The notes below the pieces were generated by a model. It saw only the letters and a program-made list of their open reading frames with translations. It was not told where the DNA came from and ran no database searches. DNA of 64,000 nt. Source: Pseudomonas sp. B20(2017). GTDB lineage: Bacteria; Pseudomonadota; Gammaproteobacteria; Pseudomonadales; Pseudomonadaceae. Position 1 is the stretch's first letter, and every line of letters begins with the position of its first letter. A program made the position numbers and the translations under genes. Below, in pieces: positions 37,929-47,287 of this stretch. The stretch covers positions 248,001 through 312,000 of the forward strand of contig NZ_NEJP01000002.1 of the NCBI RefSeq assembly GCF_002113125.1, given 5' to 3'.

Positions 37929-40172
37929 TCAACGGTACTCCGCCCCCGGCAACGGCGGGTCGCGCCAGAACCGGCGTTGTTGACGCATCGACCGGGCCAG
38001 CTGAAACCGCCCCAGTTGCAGATGAATGGCGCCCTGTTCGGCGCTGTCATGGATGTGTATTCCCTGTTTGCGGTAACGGGCGATGACCGTCGGGTGCGGA
38101 TGGCCGAACGAATTGCCCTGCCCCCGGGAAATCAGCACGGCATGAGGCTGCAAAACCTTGAGCAAAGCCATCGATGAGGAACTGCGGCTGCCATGGTGCG
38201 GGGCTTGCAGCCACTGGGTGGGAACTGCCAGCACACTATTGAGCAGGTCCCGCTCGGCGGCGCTGTCGATGTCGCCGGTCAGCAGCAACCGTTCGCCGCT
38301 GGCTTCGATCTGCAACACGCAGGAACGCTGGTTGCTGTCATGGGCGTCGGTCCACTGCCATAGATGAAAGGCAACGCCGTCCCACTGCCATTGCCGGCCA
38401 CTTTCACAGGCCTCAGCGTTCAGTTCTTCGGCCAGCCCCGGCGGATCGCCGCTGATGACCCGGCTGACCGGCAATCCTTTCGCCACCGCGAGTGCGCCAC
38501 CCGCGTGATCGGCATCGGCATGGCTGAGCAGCATCAGGTCGAGGTGTTCCACCCCCAGTTTGTGCAACGCCGGCAGCACCACTCGCTCACCGAGGTCGAA
38601 ATCGCCGAAACGCGGGCCGCTGTCGTACAACAAGGTGTGATGCCGGGTGCGGACCAGAATCGCCAGGCCCTGGCCGACATCCAGTTGCCAGACATCGGCC
38701 ACGCCTTCGGCCAGACGCTCCCGGGGCGGAAATGCCAGCACCAGCAGCAACGGCCAGCCCAATGGACGCAAGGGAACGCCTCGGGGCAGCAATAACAACA
38801 AGGCACCAAGACCTCCCAGCGCCCAGACCCACCATTCCATCGTCGTCGGCACCCACGCGGGCCAGCGCCCGGCAATCAGGGCCAGCGCCCGGAACAATCC
38901 ATCGATCAGGCCACCGGCCAGCCACAGCAGCCCTTCCCCGACATAGGGGATCGGCAACAGCAATGTCCCCAGCAACGCCGGCGGCAGCACCGCAAAACTG
39001 ACCCACGGCACCGCAAGCAGATTGGCCAGTGGTCCGCTGAGGCTGATCGGCAGGCTCAGCGCCACCAGCACCGGGCACAATCCGATCGCAATCAGCCACT
39101 GCGCGCGCGTCCAGGTCTGCCACCAGCGCCACGGGCCCAGACGGCCGCCGAAGGTGAAGATCAGCACGGCGACCGCGATAAAGGACAGCCACAACCCCGG
39201 ACGCAGACTGGCCAGCGGATCCATAAACAGCACACCATTGAAGGCCAGCAACAACGGCCACCACGCACCGAGGTGGCGAAAACGCAAACGCCACAGCAGC
39301 ACCAACGCAACCATCACGCAGGCCCGCCGCACCGGCACATCGAATCCGGCCAGCAGGCCATAACCCAGCGCCGCCGTGACTGCCAGACCGCACGCCCAAG
39401 GCAGCCAAGGCCAACGCAACGGCCAGATCCCGACCCGCGCCAGCCCGGCGACCAGCGCATACATCAACGCCGCCAACAGCCCGATGTGCTGGCCGGAAAT
39501 CACCAGCAGGTGCACGGTGCCGGTGTCCTGCAAAGTCTGCCAATCCTCGCGACCGAGTCCCGAACCATCACCGAGCACCAGCGCAGCCAAGGCTCCGTTG
39601 CGTCCCTGGGCATCCACTGCAAACAGGCGCTGGCGAATGCTGTCGCGCCAGGCCCACTGCGCCGGCGCCAGGCGCTCGCCATCCTTCACCGTCCCGGTAG
39701 CGCCGATGCGTTGCGCCAGCAGCCAGGCTTCGTAATCGAACGCATCCGGATTGAGCAGGCCGCCGGGACGCTTGAGCTTGACCGCCAGTCGCCAGCGTTC
39801 GCCACTTTTGACCTCAGGCCCGGCATACCAGGCCAGACGCATCAGCGATGGCAGTTTCTCGCGACGCGAGCGCGCATCGGCCAGTTCGAAGCGCACGACA
39901 CCTTCGGCATTCTGCGGCAAGCCAACGACCCGCCCCTCCACCCAGCGCGTTTCGCCATCCAGCCGAGAAGGCAGTCGATCATTCAACGCCAGATGCGCGC
40001 TGAAGCTCGCCCATGTAAATCCAAGCAGTAAAAACGCCAGTGGATAGCTGCGAAACGGCAGGAGCATCAGCGCCACCCACGGCAATACCAGCAATAACCC
40101 GACCGGCGGCAAGACCGGTAAAAAAACCGGGGCCAGCAGACCGACTGCCAGCGCCATCATCCCTGTGCGCAT
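37929..40172 (-). CDS. DNA internalization-related competence protein ComEC/Rec2
   Basis: From the ATG at 40172 (AAGGA 7 nt upstream) the protein is 747 aa. It has an N-terminal DUF4131/OB-like part, a central ComEC channel domain with many helices (VISGQHIGLLAALMY motif) and a C-terminal metallo-beta-lactamase-like domain with SHADADHAGG and APHHGSRSS. ComEC transports single-stranded DNA across the inner membrane during natural transformation. The gene looks intact. Confidence 0.93.
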   Translation of the reverse strand: MRTGMMALAVGLLAPVFLPVLPPVGLLLVLPWVALMLLPFRSYPLAFLLLGFTWASFSAHLALNDRLPSRLDGETRWVEGRVVGLPQNAEGVVRFELADARSRREKLPSLMRLAWYAGPEVKSGERWRLAVKLKRPGGLLNPDAFDYEAWLLAQRIGATGTVKDGERLAPAQWAWRDSIRQRLFAVDAQGRNGALAALVLGDGSGLGREDWQTLQDTGTVHLLVISGQHIGLLAALMYALVAGLARVGIWPLRWPWLPWACGLAVTAALGYGLLAGFDVPVRRACVMVALVLLWRLRFRHLGAWWPLLLAFNGVLFMDPLASLRPGLWLSFIAVAVLIFTFGGRLGPWRWWQTWTRAQWLIAIGLCPVLVALSLPISLSGPLANLLAVPWVSFAVLPPALLGTLLLPIPYVGEGLLWLAGGLIDGLFRALALIAGRWPAWVPTTMEWWVWALGGLGALLLLLPRGVPLRPLGWPLLLVLAFPPRERLAEGVADVWQLDVGQGLAILVRTRHHTLLYDSGPRFGDFDLGERVVLPALHKLGVEHLDLMLLSHADADHAGGALAVAKGLPVSRVISGDPPGLAEELNAEACESGRQWQWDGVAFHLWQWTDAHDSNQRSCVLQIEASGERLLLTGDIDSAAERDLLNSVLAVPTQWLQAPHHGSRSSSSMALLKVLQPHAVLISRGQGNSFGHPHPTVIARYRKQGIHIHDSAEQGAIHLQLGRFQLARSMRQQRRFWRDPPLPGAEYR

Positions 40173-40308
40173 AAGCCCGTCCTTGAGAGTCCCACCCTCA
40201 GGCATAGCGGTTGCGGAGCACGTGCGTCGTTATCAATTGTCACAAAGTCTGAATGGGCGGTTCATAGAATCCAGACATACTTGCCGCCTTGACCGACCGA
40301 GAAGCCTT

Positions 40309-40827
40309 ATGCCCCGGCGCTTATTCAAACGTTACATGCCCGACCCGACGAGCATCAGGGAACACAAATCCTTACGCTTTCTCGGCACGTTGCTGCATGA
40401 CCCGAACCTCTGGCACCTCAATCGTCACTCGGTAGCCCGCGCCATGGCCGTGGGCCTGTTCGCCGCATTCCTGCCGATTCCCGCACAGATGCTGGTGGCC
40501 GCCGTCCTCGCGATCATGGTGCGCGGCAACATGCCGATTGCCGTGAGCCTGGTCTGGCTGACCAATCCGATCACCATGCCGGCGGTGTTCTTCTGCACGT
40601 ATCAGGCCGGGGCCTGGCTGATGGATGTACCCGCCCGCACGCTCCCCGACGAATTGACCTGGGAATGGATCAGCGGCGAACTCTCGACCTTGTGGCAACC
40701 GTTCCTGCTGGGTTCGGTGGTGGTCGGACTGGCACTGGGCGCCCTCGCCTATTGTCTGGTGATGATGTACTGGCGCTGGTGGGTGGCCCGACAATGGGCG
40801 CGGCGCAAGAAAAGACGTCAGGCGTGA
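40309..40827 (+). CDS. DUF2062 domain-containing membrane protein
   Basis: From the ATG at 40309 the protein is 172 aa, begins MPRRLFKRYMPD and has three to four transmembrane helices with LFAAFLPIPAQMLVAA and VWLTNPITMPAVFF. The DUF2062 family is common next to comEC in Pseudomonas; its function is unknown. It is divergent from comEC with 136 nt between the starts. Confidence 0.9.
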   Translation: MPRRLFKRYMPDPTSIREHKSLRFLGTLLHDPNLWHLNRHSVARAMAVGLFAAFLPIPAQMLVAAVLAIMVRGNMPIAVSLVWLTNPITMPAVFFCTYQAGAWLMDVPARTLPDELTWEWISGELSTLWQPFLLGSVVVGLALGALAYCLVMMYWRWWVARQWARRKKRRQA

Positions 40828-40831
40828 ATGC

Positions 40832-40862
40832 AAAACGGCCTCCACTGTGGGAGGCCGTTTTT
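40832..40862. terminator. bidirectional terminator
   Basis: AAAACGGCCTCC-ACTGTG-GGAGGCCGTTTT lies between the convergent DUF2062 and ABC permease genes. Confidence 0.92.
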
Positions 40863-40881
40863 CATTGCAGCATCGAAGGGA

Positions 40882-41661
40882 TCAGGTGCGCATTCCGCGC
40901 CCGCTCACCAGCAACCGCGAACAACCGATGTACAGCACCACCGTCGCCACCAGCATGAAGGTGATCGCGATACCGATGCGGATATCCGACACACCGAGGA
41001 TGCCGTAACGGAAGGCGTTGACCATGTGCAACACCGGATTGGCCAGCGACACGGTCTGCCAGAACGGCGGCAGCAAGGTGATTGAGTAGAACACGCCACC
41101 GAGGTAGGTCAGCGGGGTCAGCACGAAGGTCGGGATGATCGAGATGTCATCGAAGTTGCGCGCAAACACCGCGTTGATAAAGCCCAGCAGCGAGAAGATC
41201 GTCGCCGTCAGCACCACCACCAGCACCGTCACACCGAGATGGTGAACCTGCAAATGGGTGAAGAACAGCGACAGAATCGTCACGATCACACCCACCATCA
41301 GGCCGCGCAGTACGCCACCAATGGTGTAACCGATCAGAATCGTGTGCGGCGACACCGGCGAGACCATCAGTTCTTCGATGGAGCGCTGGAACTTGCTGCC
41401 GAAGAAACTCGACACCACGTTGCCGTAGGAGTTGGTGATCACCGACATCATGATCAGACCCGGCACGATGTACTCCATGTAGGTGAAGCCACCCATGTCG
41501 CCGATCTGCCGGCCGATCAGGTTACCGAAAATCACGAAGTACAGAACCATGGTGATCGCCGGCGGCAGCAGGGTCTGCGGCCAGATCCGGGTGAAGCGTC
41601 TGACTTCGCGGTAAACGATGGTGTTAAGGGCAACGAGGTTGGGGCGCAGCTCGGAACTCAT
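40882..41661 (-). CDS. ABC-2 type transporter permease (YadH-like)
   Basis: The 259-aa protein has six transmembrane helices and an ABC-2 signature (KFQRSIEELMVSPVS in the loop, RNFDDISIIPTFVLTPLTYLGGVF near the end). It is similar in layout to E. coli YadH and to polysaccharide or drug exporters. It overlaps the ATPase gene by 4 nt. The substrate is unknown. Confidence 0.9.
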   Translation of the reverse strand: MSSELRPNLVALNTIVYREVRRFTRIWPQTLLPPAITMVLYFVIFGNLIGRQIGDMGGFTYMEYIVPGLIMMSVITNSYGNVVSSFFGSKFQRSIEELMVSPVSPHTILIGYTIGGVLRGLMVGVIVTILSLFFTHLQVHHLGVTVLVVVLTATIFSLLGFINAVFARNFDDISIIPTFVLTPLTYLGGVFYSITLLPPFWQTVSLANPVLHMVNAFRYGILGVSDIRIGIAITFMLVATVVLYIGCSRLLVSGRGMRT

Positions 41662-42590
41662 ACCGCCACCTTCGACAGATTTTTCTCCACCAGGGACACG
41701 AACAGCTCCTCGAGGCGATTGGTTTTATTGCGCAGGCTCAGCACTTCGATGTTCTGCAGGGCCAGTTGGCCGAACAGCGCGGTGATGCCCATGGACTTGT
41801 CGACCTGGACTTCCAGGGTATGCGCATCCACCAGACGGGCCGGGTAACCGACCAGTTGCGGCGCGACTTCCAGATCGCCCTTCAGATCGAGCAGGAAAGT
41901 TTCCACATGCAGTTGCCCGAGCAGCTGACGCATGCTGGTGTTCTCGACTATGGTGCCGTGATCGATGATGCCGATGTTGCGGCACAACTGCTCAGCCTCT
42001 TCCAGATAGTGCGTGGTGAGGATGATGGTGATGCCTTTCTGGTTCAGTTCGGTGAGGAACGTCCACATCGAGCGACGCAGTTCGATGTCGACGCCGGCAG
42101 TCGGCTCGTCGAGGATCAGCAGACGCGGTTCATGCACCAGCGCCCGCGCGATCATCAAGCGACGCTTCATGCCGCCGGACAGCGAACGCGACGGCACATC
42201 GCGCTTGTCCCACAGGCCGAGCTGGGTCAGGTATTGCTCGGCGCGCTCCTTGGCGATCCTTGCCGGAATGCCGTAGTAACCGGCCTGGGTCACGACGATG
42301 TCGAAAGTCTTTTCGAACTGGTTGAAGTTGAACTCCTGGGGCACCACGCCGATGGAGCGCTTGAGCGCCGCCGGGTTCTTGTCCAGGTCGTGGCCGAAGA
42401 TGTTCACGGTGCCGCTGGTCTTGTTGACCAGGGTCGAGAGAATGCCGATGGTCGTGGATTTGCCGGCGCCGTTGGGGCCGAGCAAGGCGAAGAAGTCACC
42501 TTCGGCGACGTCCAGATCGATACCACTCAAGGCCTGGAACCCGTTGCCGTAGGTTTTGGTTAGCTGCCGGATGGACAGAGCGGAACTCAT
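41658..42590 (-). CDS. ABC transporter ATP-binding protein (YadG-like)
   Basis: The 310-aa protein has Walker A GPNGAGKST (residues about 40-48), signature LSGGMKRRL, Walker B LLILDEPTAGVD and the H-loop TTHYLEEAEQL, with a C-terminal extension of about 80 residues. It pairs with the overlapping ABC-2 permease gene. The ATG at 42590 gives the family N-terminus MSSALSIRQLTKTYGNG. Confidence 0.91.
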   Translation of the reverse strand: MSSALSIRQLTKTYGNGFQALSGIDLDVAEGDFFALLGPNGAGKSTTIGILSTLVNKTSGTVNIFGHDLDKNPAALKRSIGVVPQEFNFNQFEKTFDIVVTQAGYYGIPARIAKERAEQYLTQLGLWDKRDVPSRSLSGGMKRRLMIARALVHEPRLLILDEPTAGVDIELRRSMWTFLTELNQKGITIILTTHYLEEAEQLCRNIGIIDHGTIVENTSMRQLLGQLHVETFLLDLKGDLEVAPQLVGYPARLVDAHTLEVQVDKSMGITALFGQLALQNIEVLSLRNKTNRLEELFVSLVEKNLSKVAV

Positions 42591-42723
42591 ATCGGATTTA
42601 CGCACCCAGTAAGGAAAAAAGGACTGATAAAAAGCCGGCGGCGAGGAAGACAACCGCAGCGCTCGAGCGCAATGGTGCTTGCCGTCGCCGCACAAGTACA
42701 GTCAAGTGTGTCGATAGTAGGTA

Positions 42724-43347
42724 TTAAGTCAACGCGGTCATGACGGCTTTCTGATACGCCGGACGCTGCTTCAACCGCGCGTACCAGGCTTCAAGATTCG
42801 GTTGTGGCGCGCGCTCGATCGGCATCTCGAACCAGGCGTAAATGAAACTGCCGAGCGGGATATCGCCCATACCGATTTCATTGCCGGACAGATACGGCTG
42901 ATGCTTCAGCGCCTGATCGGCCATCGCCAGCAAACCATCACATTCCTTGATCCCAGCATGAATTGCCGGCCAGTCCTGCTTGTCTGCCGGGGTACGCAGA
43001 ACGCCCCAGAACACCGTGCGAAACGGTCCGGCAAAACTGGAAGTCGTCCAGTCCATCCACTTGTCGGCAGTGGCGCGGGCCTGTAGATCCGCCGGATACC
43101 ACGCCGTGTCGGCCGCATGTTTTGCCAGCAGGTAACGCACGATGGCATTCGATTCCCACAATACAAAGCCATCGTCCTGAATCACCGGCACCCGCCCGTT
43201 CGGGTTCATTGCCCGGTACTCCGGCGTGTCGACCACACCAAACGCGCCACCGGCATCGATGGCCTCGTAGGCCAGCCCGAGCTCTTCGGCAGCCCACAAC
43301 GGCTTTCTGACATTCGACGAATTCTTGCGACCCCAGATCTTCAGCAT
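42724..43347 (-). CDS. glutathione S-transferase family protein
   Basis: From the ATG at 43347 the protein is 207 aa. The N-terminal thioredoxin-like half (MLKIWGRKNSSNVRKPLW, NPNGRVPVIQDDG, ESNAI) contains the probable catalytic Ser near position 10 and the glutathione-binding Glu-Ser pair. The C-terminal half is helical. It probably conjugates glutathione to electrophiles. It lies alone between two unrelated genes. Confidence 0.9.
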   Translation of the reverse strand: MLKIWGRKNSSNVRKPLWAAEELGLAYEAIDAGGAFGVVDTPEYRAMNPNGRVPVIQDDGFVLWESNAIVRYLLAKHAADTAWYPADLQARATADKWMDWTTSSFAGPFRTVFWGVLRTPADKQDWPAIHAGIKECDGLLAMADQALKHQPYLSGNEIGMGDIPLGSFIYAWFEMPIERAPQPNLEAWYARLKQRPAYQKAVMTALT

Positions 43348-43390
43348 GACCGCCTCTTTTCCAGTAAATGGGCAGGCAGCATACGCCGGA

Positions 43391-44050
43391 TCAGAGGCTG
43401 CCGACATCACCGCGCATGTCACTGGACAGTGGCGTCTGCTGGTCGTTGAACAGGTGCGGATAACATTTCTGCAGATGTTCGAAGAAAAAGGATTCCGGTA
43501 CATCGGCGAACTGACCGTGATCGACCAGGTACTCCATCAGCAGCGCGCCATCGCTGTTGTACGGGTGGAAAACGCTGTCGTTCATGCCGTCGAATTCCAG
43601 CGGCGCAACGTTGAACATTTCGCAGAGCTTCTGGTTGAACGCGGGTGTAGCCTTCACCCAGCGATCATTGAGAAACAGCTCGGTATAACCATGCATGGCG
43701 AACACCTCGCTTCTCAGCAGTTCAAGCAGACGCGGCGTCGACAGATGATTTTTCACATCCGCCAGACCGATGCGTGCGGGGATCCCGCAATGGCGCGCAC
43801 AACCGGCGAGCAACGTGGCCTTGGGCACGCAATAACTTTCACCCGCCGCCAGCGCGTAGCTGCCGCGCAAGGTCTGCGGGTCGCGGCTGAAGGTGTACAT
43901 GTTGTAACGCACCGCCTCGCGCACGGCGTAATAAAGACTGATCGCCTGCGCGAGCGGATCGCGGCTGGCACCACGGTGCTGCTCGGCGAACTCCACCACC
44001 GAGGGGTGGTCACTATCGATGAAGCGGCCGGGGCTCAGATACTCGTGCAT
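43391..44050 (-). CDS. transglutaminase-like domain protein
   Basis: From the ATG at 44050 (AGGAG 9 nt upstream) the protein is 219 aa. It has the papain-like core with Cys in ESYCVPKATLLAGCARHCGIPAR and His in MHGYTELFLNDRWVKATPAFN. The Asp that usually follows (VDPT in many members) is replaced by TPAFN, so the third catalytic residue is unclear. It could be a cysteine protease or a cross-linking enzyme; no signal peptide is seen. Confidence 0.85.
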   Translation of the reverse strand: MHEYLSPGRFIDSDHPSVVEFAEQHRGASRDPLAQAISLYYAVREAVRYNMYTFSRDPQTLRGSYALAAGESYCVPKATLLAGCARHCGIPARIGLADVKNHLSTPRLLELLRSEVFAMHGYTELFLNDRWVKATPAFNQKLCEMFNVAPLEFDGMNDSVFHPYNSDGALLMEYLVDHGQFADVPESFFFEHLQKCYPHLFNDQQTPLSSDMRGDVGSL

Positions 44051-44298
44051 GACGACATTCTCCTGGTTGAGCCCCGAGTCTAGCGAGAGGTTCAGCACAG
44101 AGATAACGACGTTTCGGCCAAACATGCACGCAAAGACGCGGAAGCTGCGAACGATTTCCCACGCGTGTTGCCCACCGAACCTACAAAAGACATCCGGGGT
44201 TTCCCACGATTTCAATCACCTTGCTCTGACCTGCCCGTTTTGCAGATGCCGTCTAAGCTCTGTTGGGTCGGTTCGCCCTGGTTCACGGAGGATTAAAT

Positions 44299-46746
44299 AT
44301 GCTGTTGTTGTGGATACTGGTTCTGATCGTCGGCGTGGCGTATCTGGCCCACCGGCGCATCGCCCCGTTGCCTGCACTGGGCATCGTTGCCGCTTACCTG
44401 TTGGCGATGGGGATTTTCAGCCACGCACCGGGCTGGTTGCTGCTGATTTTCTGGGTTGTGCTGGCGCTGGTTGCCGCCCCGTTGCTGTTGCCTGACCTGC
44501 GCCGCAAACACTTCACCGCGCCGCTGTTCAGCTGGTTCCAGAAAACCCTGCCACCGATGTCGCAGACCGAACGCGACGCGATCGACGCCGGCACGGTGTG
44601 GTGGGACGGCGAATTGTTCAGCGGCCGTCCGGACTGGGACAAACTGCTGTCTTATCCAAAAGTGCAACTGACTGACGAGGAACAAGCGTTCATCGACGGC
44701 CCGACCGAAGAGCTCTGCGCGATGGTCACCGACTGGCAGATCGGCCAGTCGATGGATCTGCCGCCAGAAGCCTGGACCCACATCAAGGAACACGGTTTCT
44801 TCGCCCTGATCATTCCCAAGGAGTTCGGCGGCAAGGGTTTCTCCGCCTACGCCCACTCCCAGGTGGCGATGAAACTGGCGACCCGCAGTGGTGACCTCGC
44901 CTCCACCGTGATGGTGCCCAACTCCCTCGGCCCGGCCGAACTGTTGCTGCATTACGGCACCGACGAACAACGTAATCATTACCTGCCACGGCTGGCCCGG
45001 GGCGACGACATTCCGTGCTTTGCGCTGACCGGCCCGCTTGCCGGTTCCGACGCCGGCGCCATGCCCGACACCGGGATCATCTGCAAGGGCGAATGGGAAG
45101 GCCAGGAAACCCTCGGCCTGCGCCTGAACTGGGAAAAACGCTACATCACCCTGGGCCCGGTCGCGACCTTGCTCGGCCTGGCCTTCAAGGCCTATGACCC
45201 GGATCACCTGCTCGGCGACAAGGAAGACCTCGGCATCAGCCTCGCGCTGATCCCGACCGATACTCCCGGCGTGGAAATCGGCCGTCGCCACCTGCCACTG
45301 GGCGCCGCATTCATGAACGGCCCGAACTCCGGCAAGGACGTGTTCATCCCGCTGGACTTCCTCATCGGCGGCCAGGACATGCTCGGCAAAGGCTGGATGA
45401 TGCTGATGAACTGCCTGTCGGTCGGGCGTTCGATCTCGTTGCCGGCAGTGGGTACCGGCGCGGCCAAGTTCACCAGTCTGGTGACCGGGCAATACGCGCA
45501 GATTCGCGAGCAGTTCAACGTGCCGCTGTCTGCCTTCGAAGGCATTCAGGAAGCCATGGCGCGGATCGGCGGCAACGCGTGGATGATGGACGCCGCGCGG
45601 ATGCTGACCGCCAACGCGGTGGATCTGGGCGAGAAGCCGTCGGTGCTGTCGGCGATCCTCAAATACCACCTCACCGAACGCGGTCGCGAGTGCATCAGCC
45701 ACGCGATGGACGTGCACGGCGGCAAGGCGATCATCATGGGCCCGAACAACTACCTGGGCCGCAGCTGGAACGGTGCGCCGATCTTCATCACCGTGGAAGG
45801 CGCAAACATTCTTTCGCGCAACCTGATGATCTTTGGCCAGGGCGCAATCCGCTGCCATCCGTTCGTGCTCAAGGAAATGGCCCTCGCCGGGCGCGAGGAC
45901 AAGGATCAGGCACTCAAGGAATTCGATGGCCTGCTGCTCAAGCACATCGGATTTGCCGTGAGCAACGCCGCCAGCACGCTGGTGCTGAACCTTGGCTTCG
46001 GCCATTTCGAACATGCGCCGGGAGATAAACTCAGCCAGGGTTACTTCCGCGCCCTCAACCGACAGGCTGCCGCATTTGCCATGCTCGCCGACCTGAGCAT
46101 GATGCTGCTGGGCGGCGAACTGAAGCGCCGCGAACGTCTGTCGGCGCGTCTGGGTGATGTGCTGAGCAACCTGTATCTGGCCTCGGCGGCGCTCAAGCGT
46201 TACCACGACCTCGATTCCCCGGCGTACATGGAACCGCTGTTCCGATGGGCCATGGAAGAAAGCCTCGGCCAATCGGAAAAAGCGCTGGATGAACTGCTGA
46301 CCAACTTCCCGAACCGGGCCTTTGCCTGCCTGTTGCGCGTGATCGTGTTCCCGTTCGGCCGCCGTCACAAAGGGCCTTCGGACAAACTCGGTGCCGAGGT
46401 GGCTGCGGTCATCGGCCGGGCCAAGGGCGATCCGGCGCTGGAAGAACTGCTTGCCGGCTGCTATCGCCCGCAATCGGCCGACGATGCGGTCGGTGCGCTG
46501 CAACACGCCTGCGATCAGTTGAACGCGGCGCAACCGTTGCACAAGAAACTGCACACCTCGCTCAAAAGCGGTCAGGTCAAACCGGTAGCTGGCGAACACG
46601 CCATCGATGCGGCACTGGAAGCCGGGGTGTTGCAAGCCGTGGAAGCCCAGACCCTGCGTGATGCCGAAGCGGCGCGACGCAAGGTGATCGATGTCGATGA
46701 TTTCGACAAGGAGCAACTGAAACCCGCGGAAGGCAAAATCCGCTGA
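44299..46746 (+). CDS. fadE: acyl-CoA dehydrogenase FadE
   Basis: The 815-aa protein has two or three N-terminal transmembrane helices (residues about 1-75), an acyl-CoA dehydrogenase core (about 130-500) and the DUF1974 C-terminal domain typical of FadE (E. coli FadE has 814 aa). Core motifs include the LTGPLAGSDAGAM substrate/FAD contact and MDVHGGKAIIMGPNNYLGR. It catalyses the first step of fatty-acid beta-oxidation at the inner membrane. GGAGG precedes the ATG by about 8 nt. A terminator at 46762-46801 follows. Confidence 0.94.
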   Translation: MLLLWILVLIVGVAYLAHRRIAPLPALGIVAAYLLAMGIFSHAPGWLLLIFWVVLALVAAPLLLPDLRRKHFTAPLFSWFQKTLPPMSQTERDAIDAGTVWWDGELFSGRPDWDKLLSYPKVQLTDEEQAFIDGPTEELCAMVTDWQIGQSMDLPPEAWTHIKEHGFFALIIPKEFGGKGFSAYAHSQVAMKLATRSGDLASTVMVPNSLGPAELLLHYGTDEQRNHYLPRLARGDDIPCFALTGPLAGSDAGAMPDTGIICKGEWEGQETLGLRLNWEKRYITLGPVATLLGLAFKAYDPDHLLGDKEDLGISLALIPTDTPGVEIGRRHLPLGAAFMNGPNSGKDVFIPLDFLIGGQDMLGKGWMMLMNCLSVGRSISLPAVGTGAAKFTSLVTGQYAQIREQFNVPLSAFEGIQEAMARIGGNAWMMDAARMLTANAVDLGEKPSVLSAILKYHLTERGRECISHAMDVHGGKAIIMGPNNYLGRSWNGAPIFITVEGANILSRNLMIFGQGAIRCHPFVLKEMALAGREDKDQALKEFDGLLLKHIGFAVSNAASTLVLNLGFGHFEHAPGDKLSQGYFRALNRQAAAFAMLADLSMMLLGGELKRRERLSARLGDVLSNLYLASAALKRYHDLDSPAYMEPLFRWAMEESLGQSEKALDELLTNFPNRAFACLLRVIVFPFGRRHKGPSDKLGAEVAAVIGRAKGDPALEELLAGCYRPQSADDAVGALQHACDQLNAAQPLHKKLHTSLKSGQVKPVAGEHAIDAALEAGVLQAVEAQTLRDAEAARRKVIDVDDFDKEQLKPAEGKIR

Positions 46747-46761
46747 TCCCTTCAATCAGTG

Positions 46762-46801
46762 AAAAACGGGCGCAGGGGCTTTATACTCCCGCGCCCGTTT
46801 T
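46762..46801 (+). terminator. fadE terminator
   Basis: AAAACGGGCGC and GCGCCCGTTTT arms around a loop of 17 nt follow the fadE stop by about 15 nt. Confidence 0.8.
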
Positions 46802-46820
46802 GCTCTTGAGGACTTATCTC

Positions 46821-47228
46821 GTGTCCAACGTCGTTGCCGATCATCTGGTTTTGCTCGACCACCTGCGCAGTATCCTGGTCGCCGTAGGTGAGGCCGATCA
46901 GGTTCCCGAAGAAAGCCATGCCCTGTTCCTGGAGCGTTTCGACGAACTGCTGGCGTCACTGCCGATCGAGCCGATCGAAAGCCAATATCTGGGCCAGGAC
47001 ATCCTGACTCAAGTGATTACCCGTTACCCGCAAATTGCCCACCTGATCCCGCGAGATCTGCTGTGGTTCTTCGCCGGCGACTGCCTGCATTACCTGTCCG
47101 ACGAAGAAATCGACATGTATCAGGCGCTGGAAGAACGCCGCTACGAAGCCGAACAGAACGACGAGCCGTTCGACTGGAATCAGGAAAAGCAGCTGCTGGC
47201 GATGTCCGCCCAGGACAGCAAGCACTGA
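46821..47228 (+). CDS. conserved protein of the PA2817 family
   Basis: From the GTG at 46821 (GAGGA 8 nt upstream) the protein is 135 aa, acidic and helical (VSNVVADHLVLLDHLRSILVAV, RDLLWFFAGDCLHYLSDEEI). It resembles the small conserved Pseudomonas protein encoded beside fadE in P. aeruginosa (PA2817, from memory). No domain of known function is visible. Confidence 0.8.
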   Translation: MSNVVADHLVLLDHLRSILVAVGEADQVPEESHALFLERFDELLASLPIEPIESQYLGQDILTQVITRYPQIAHLIPRDLLWFFAGDCLHYLSDEEIDMYQALEERRYEAEQNDEPFDWNQEKQLLAMSAQDSKH

Positions 47229-47244
47229 TTTTCGCCCGGTAAGG

Positions 47245-47281
47245 AAAAGGCCCGCATGGTGATCCATGCGGGCCTTTTTTT
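47245..47281. terminator. bidirectional terminator
   Basis: AAAAGGCCCGCATGG-TGAT-CCATGCGGGCCTTTT lies between the convergent PA2817-type and LysR genes. Confidence 0.94.
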
Positions 47282-47287
47282 GATCTG

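Noticed and set aside
44293..46755. An 820-codon minus-strand frame across fadE
   Set aside because: Shadow frame; the plus-strand product matches FadE over its full length.
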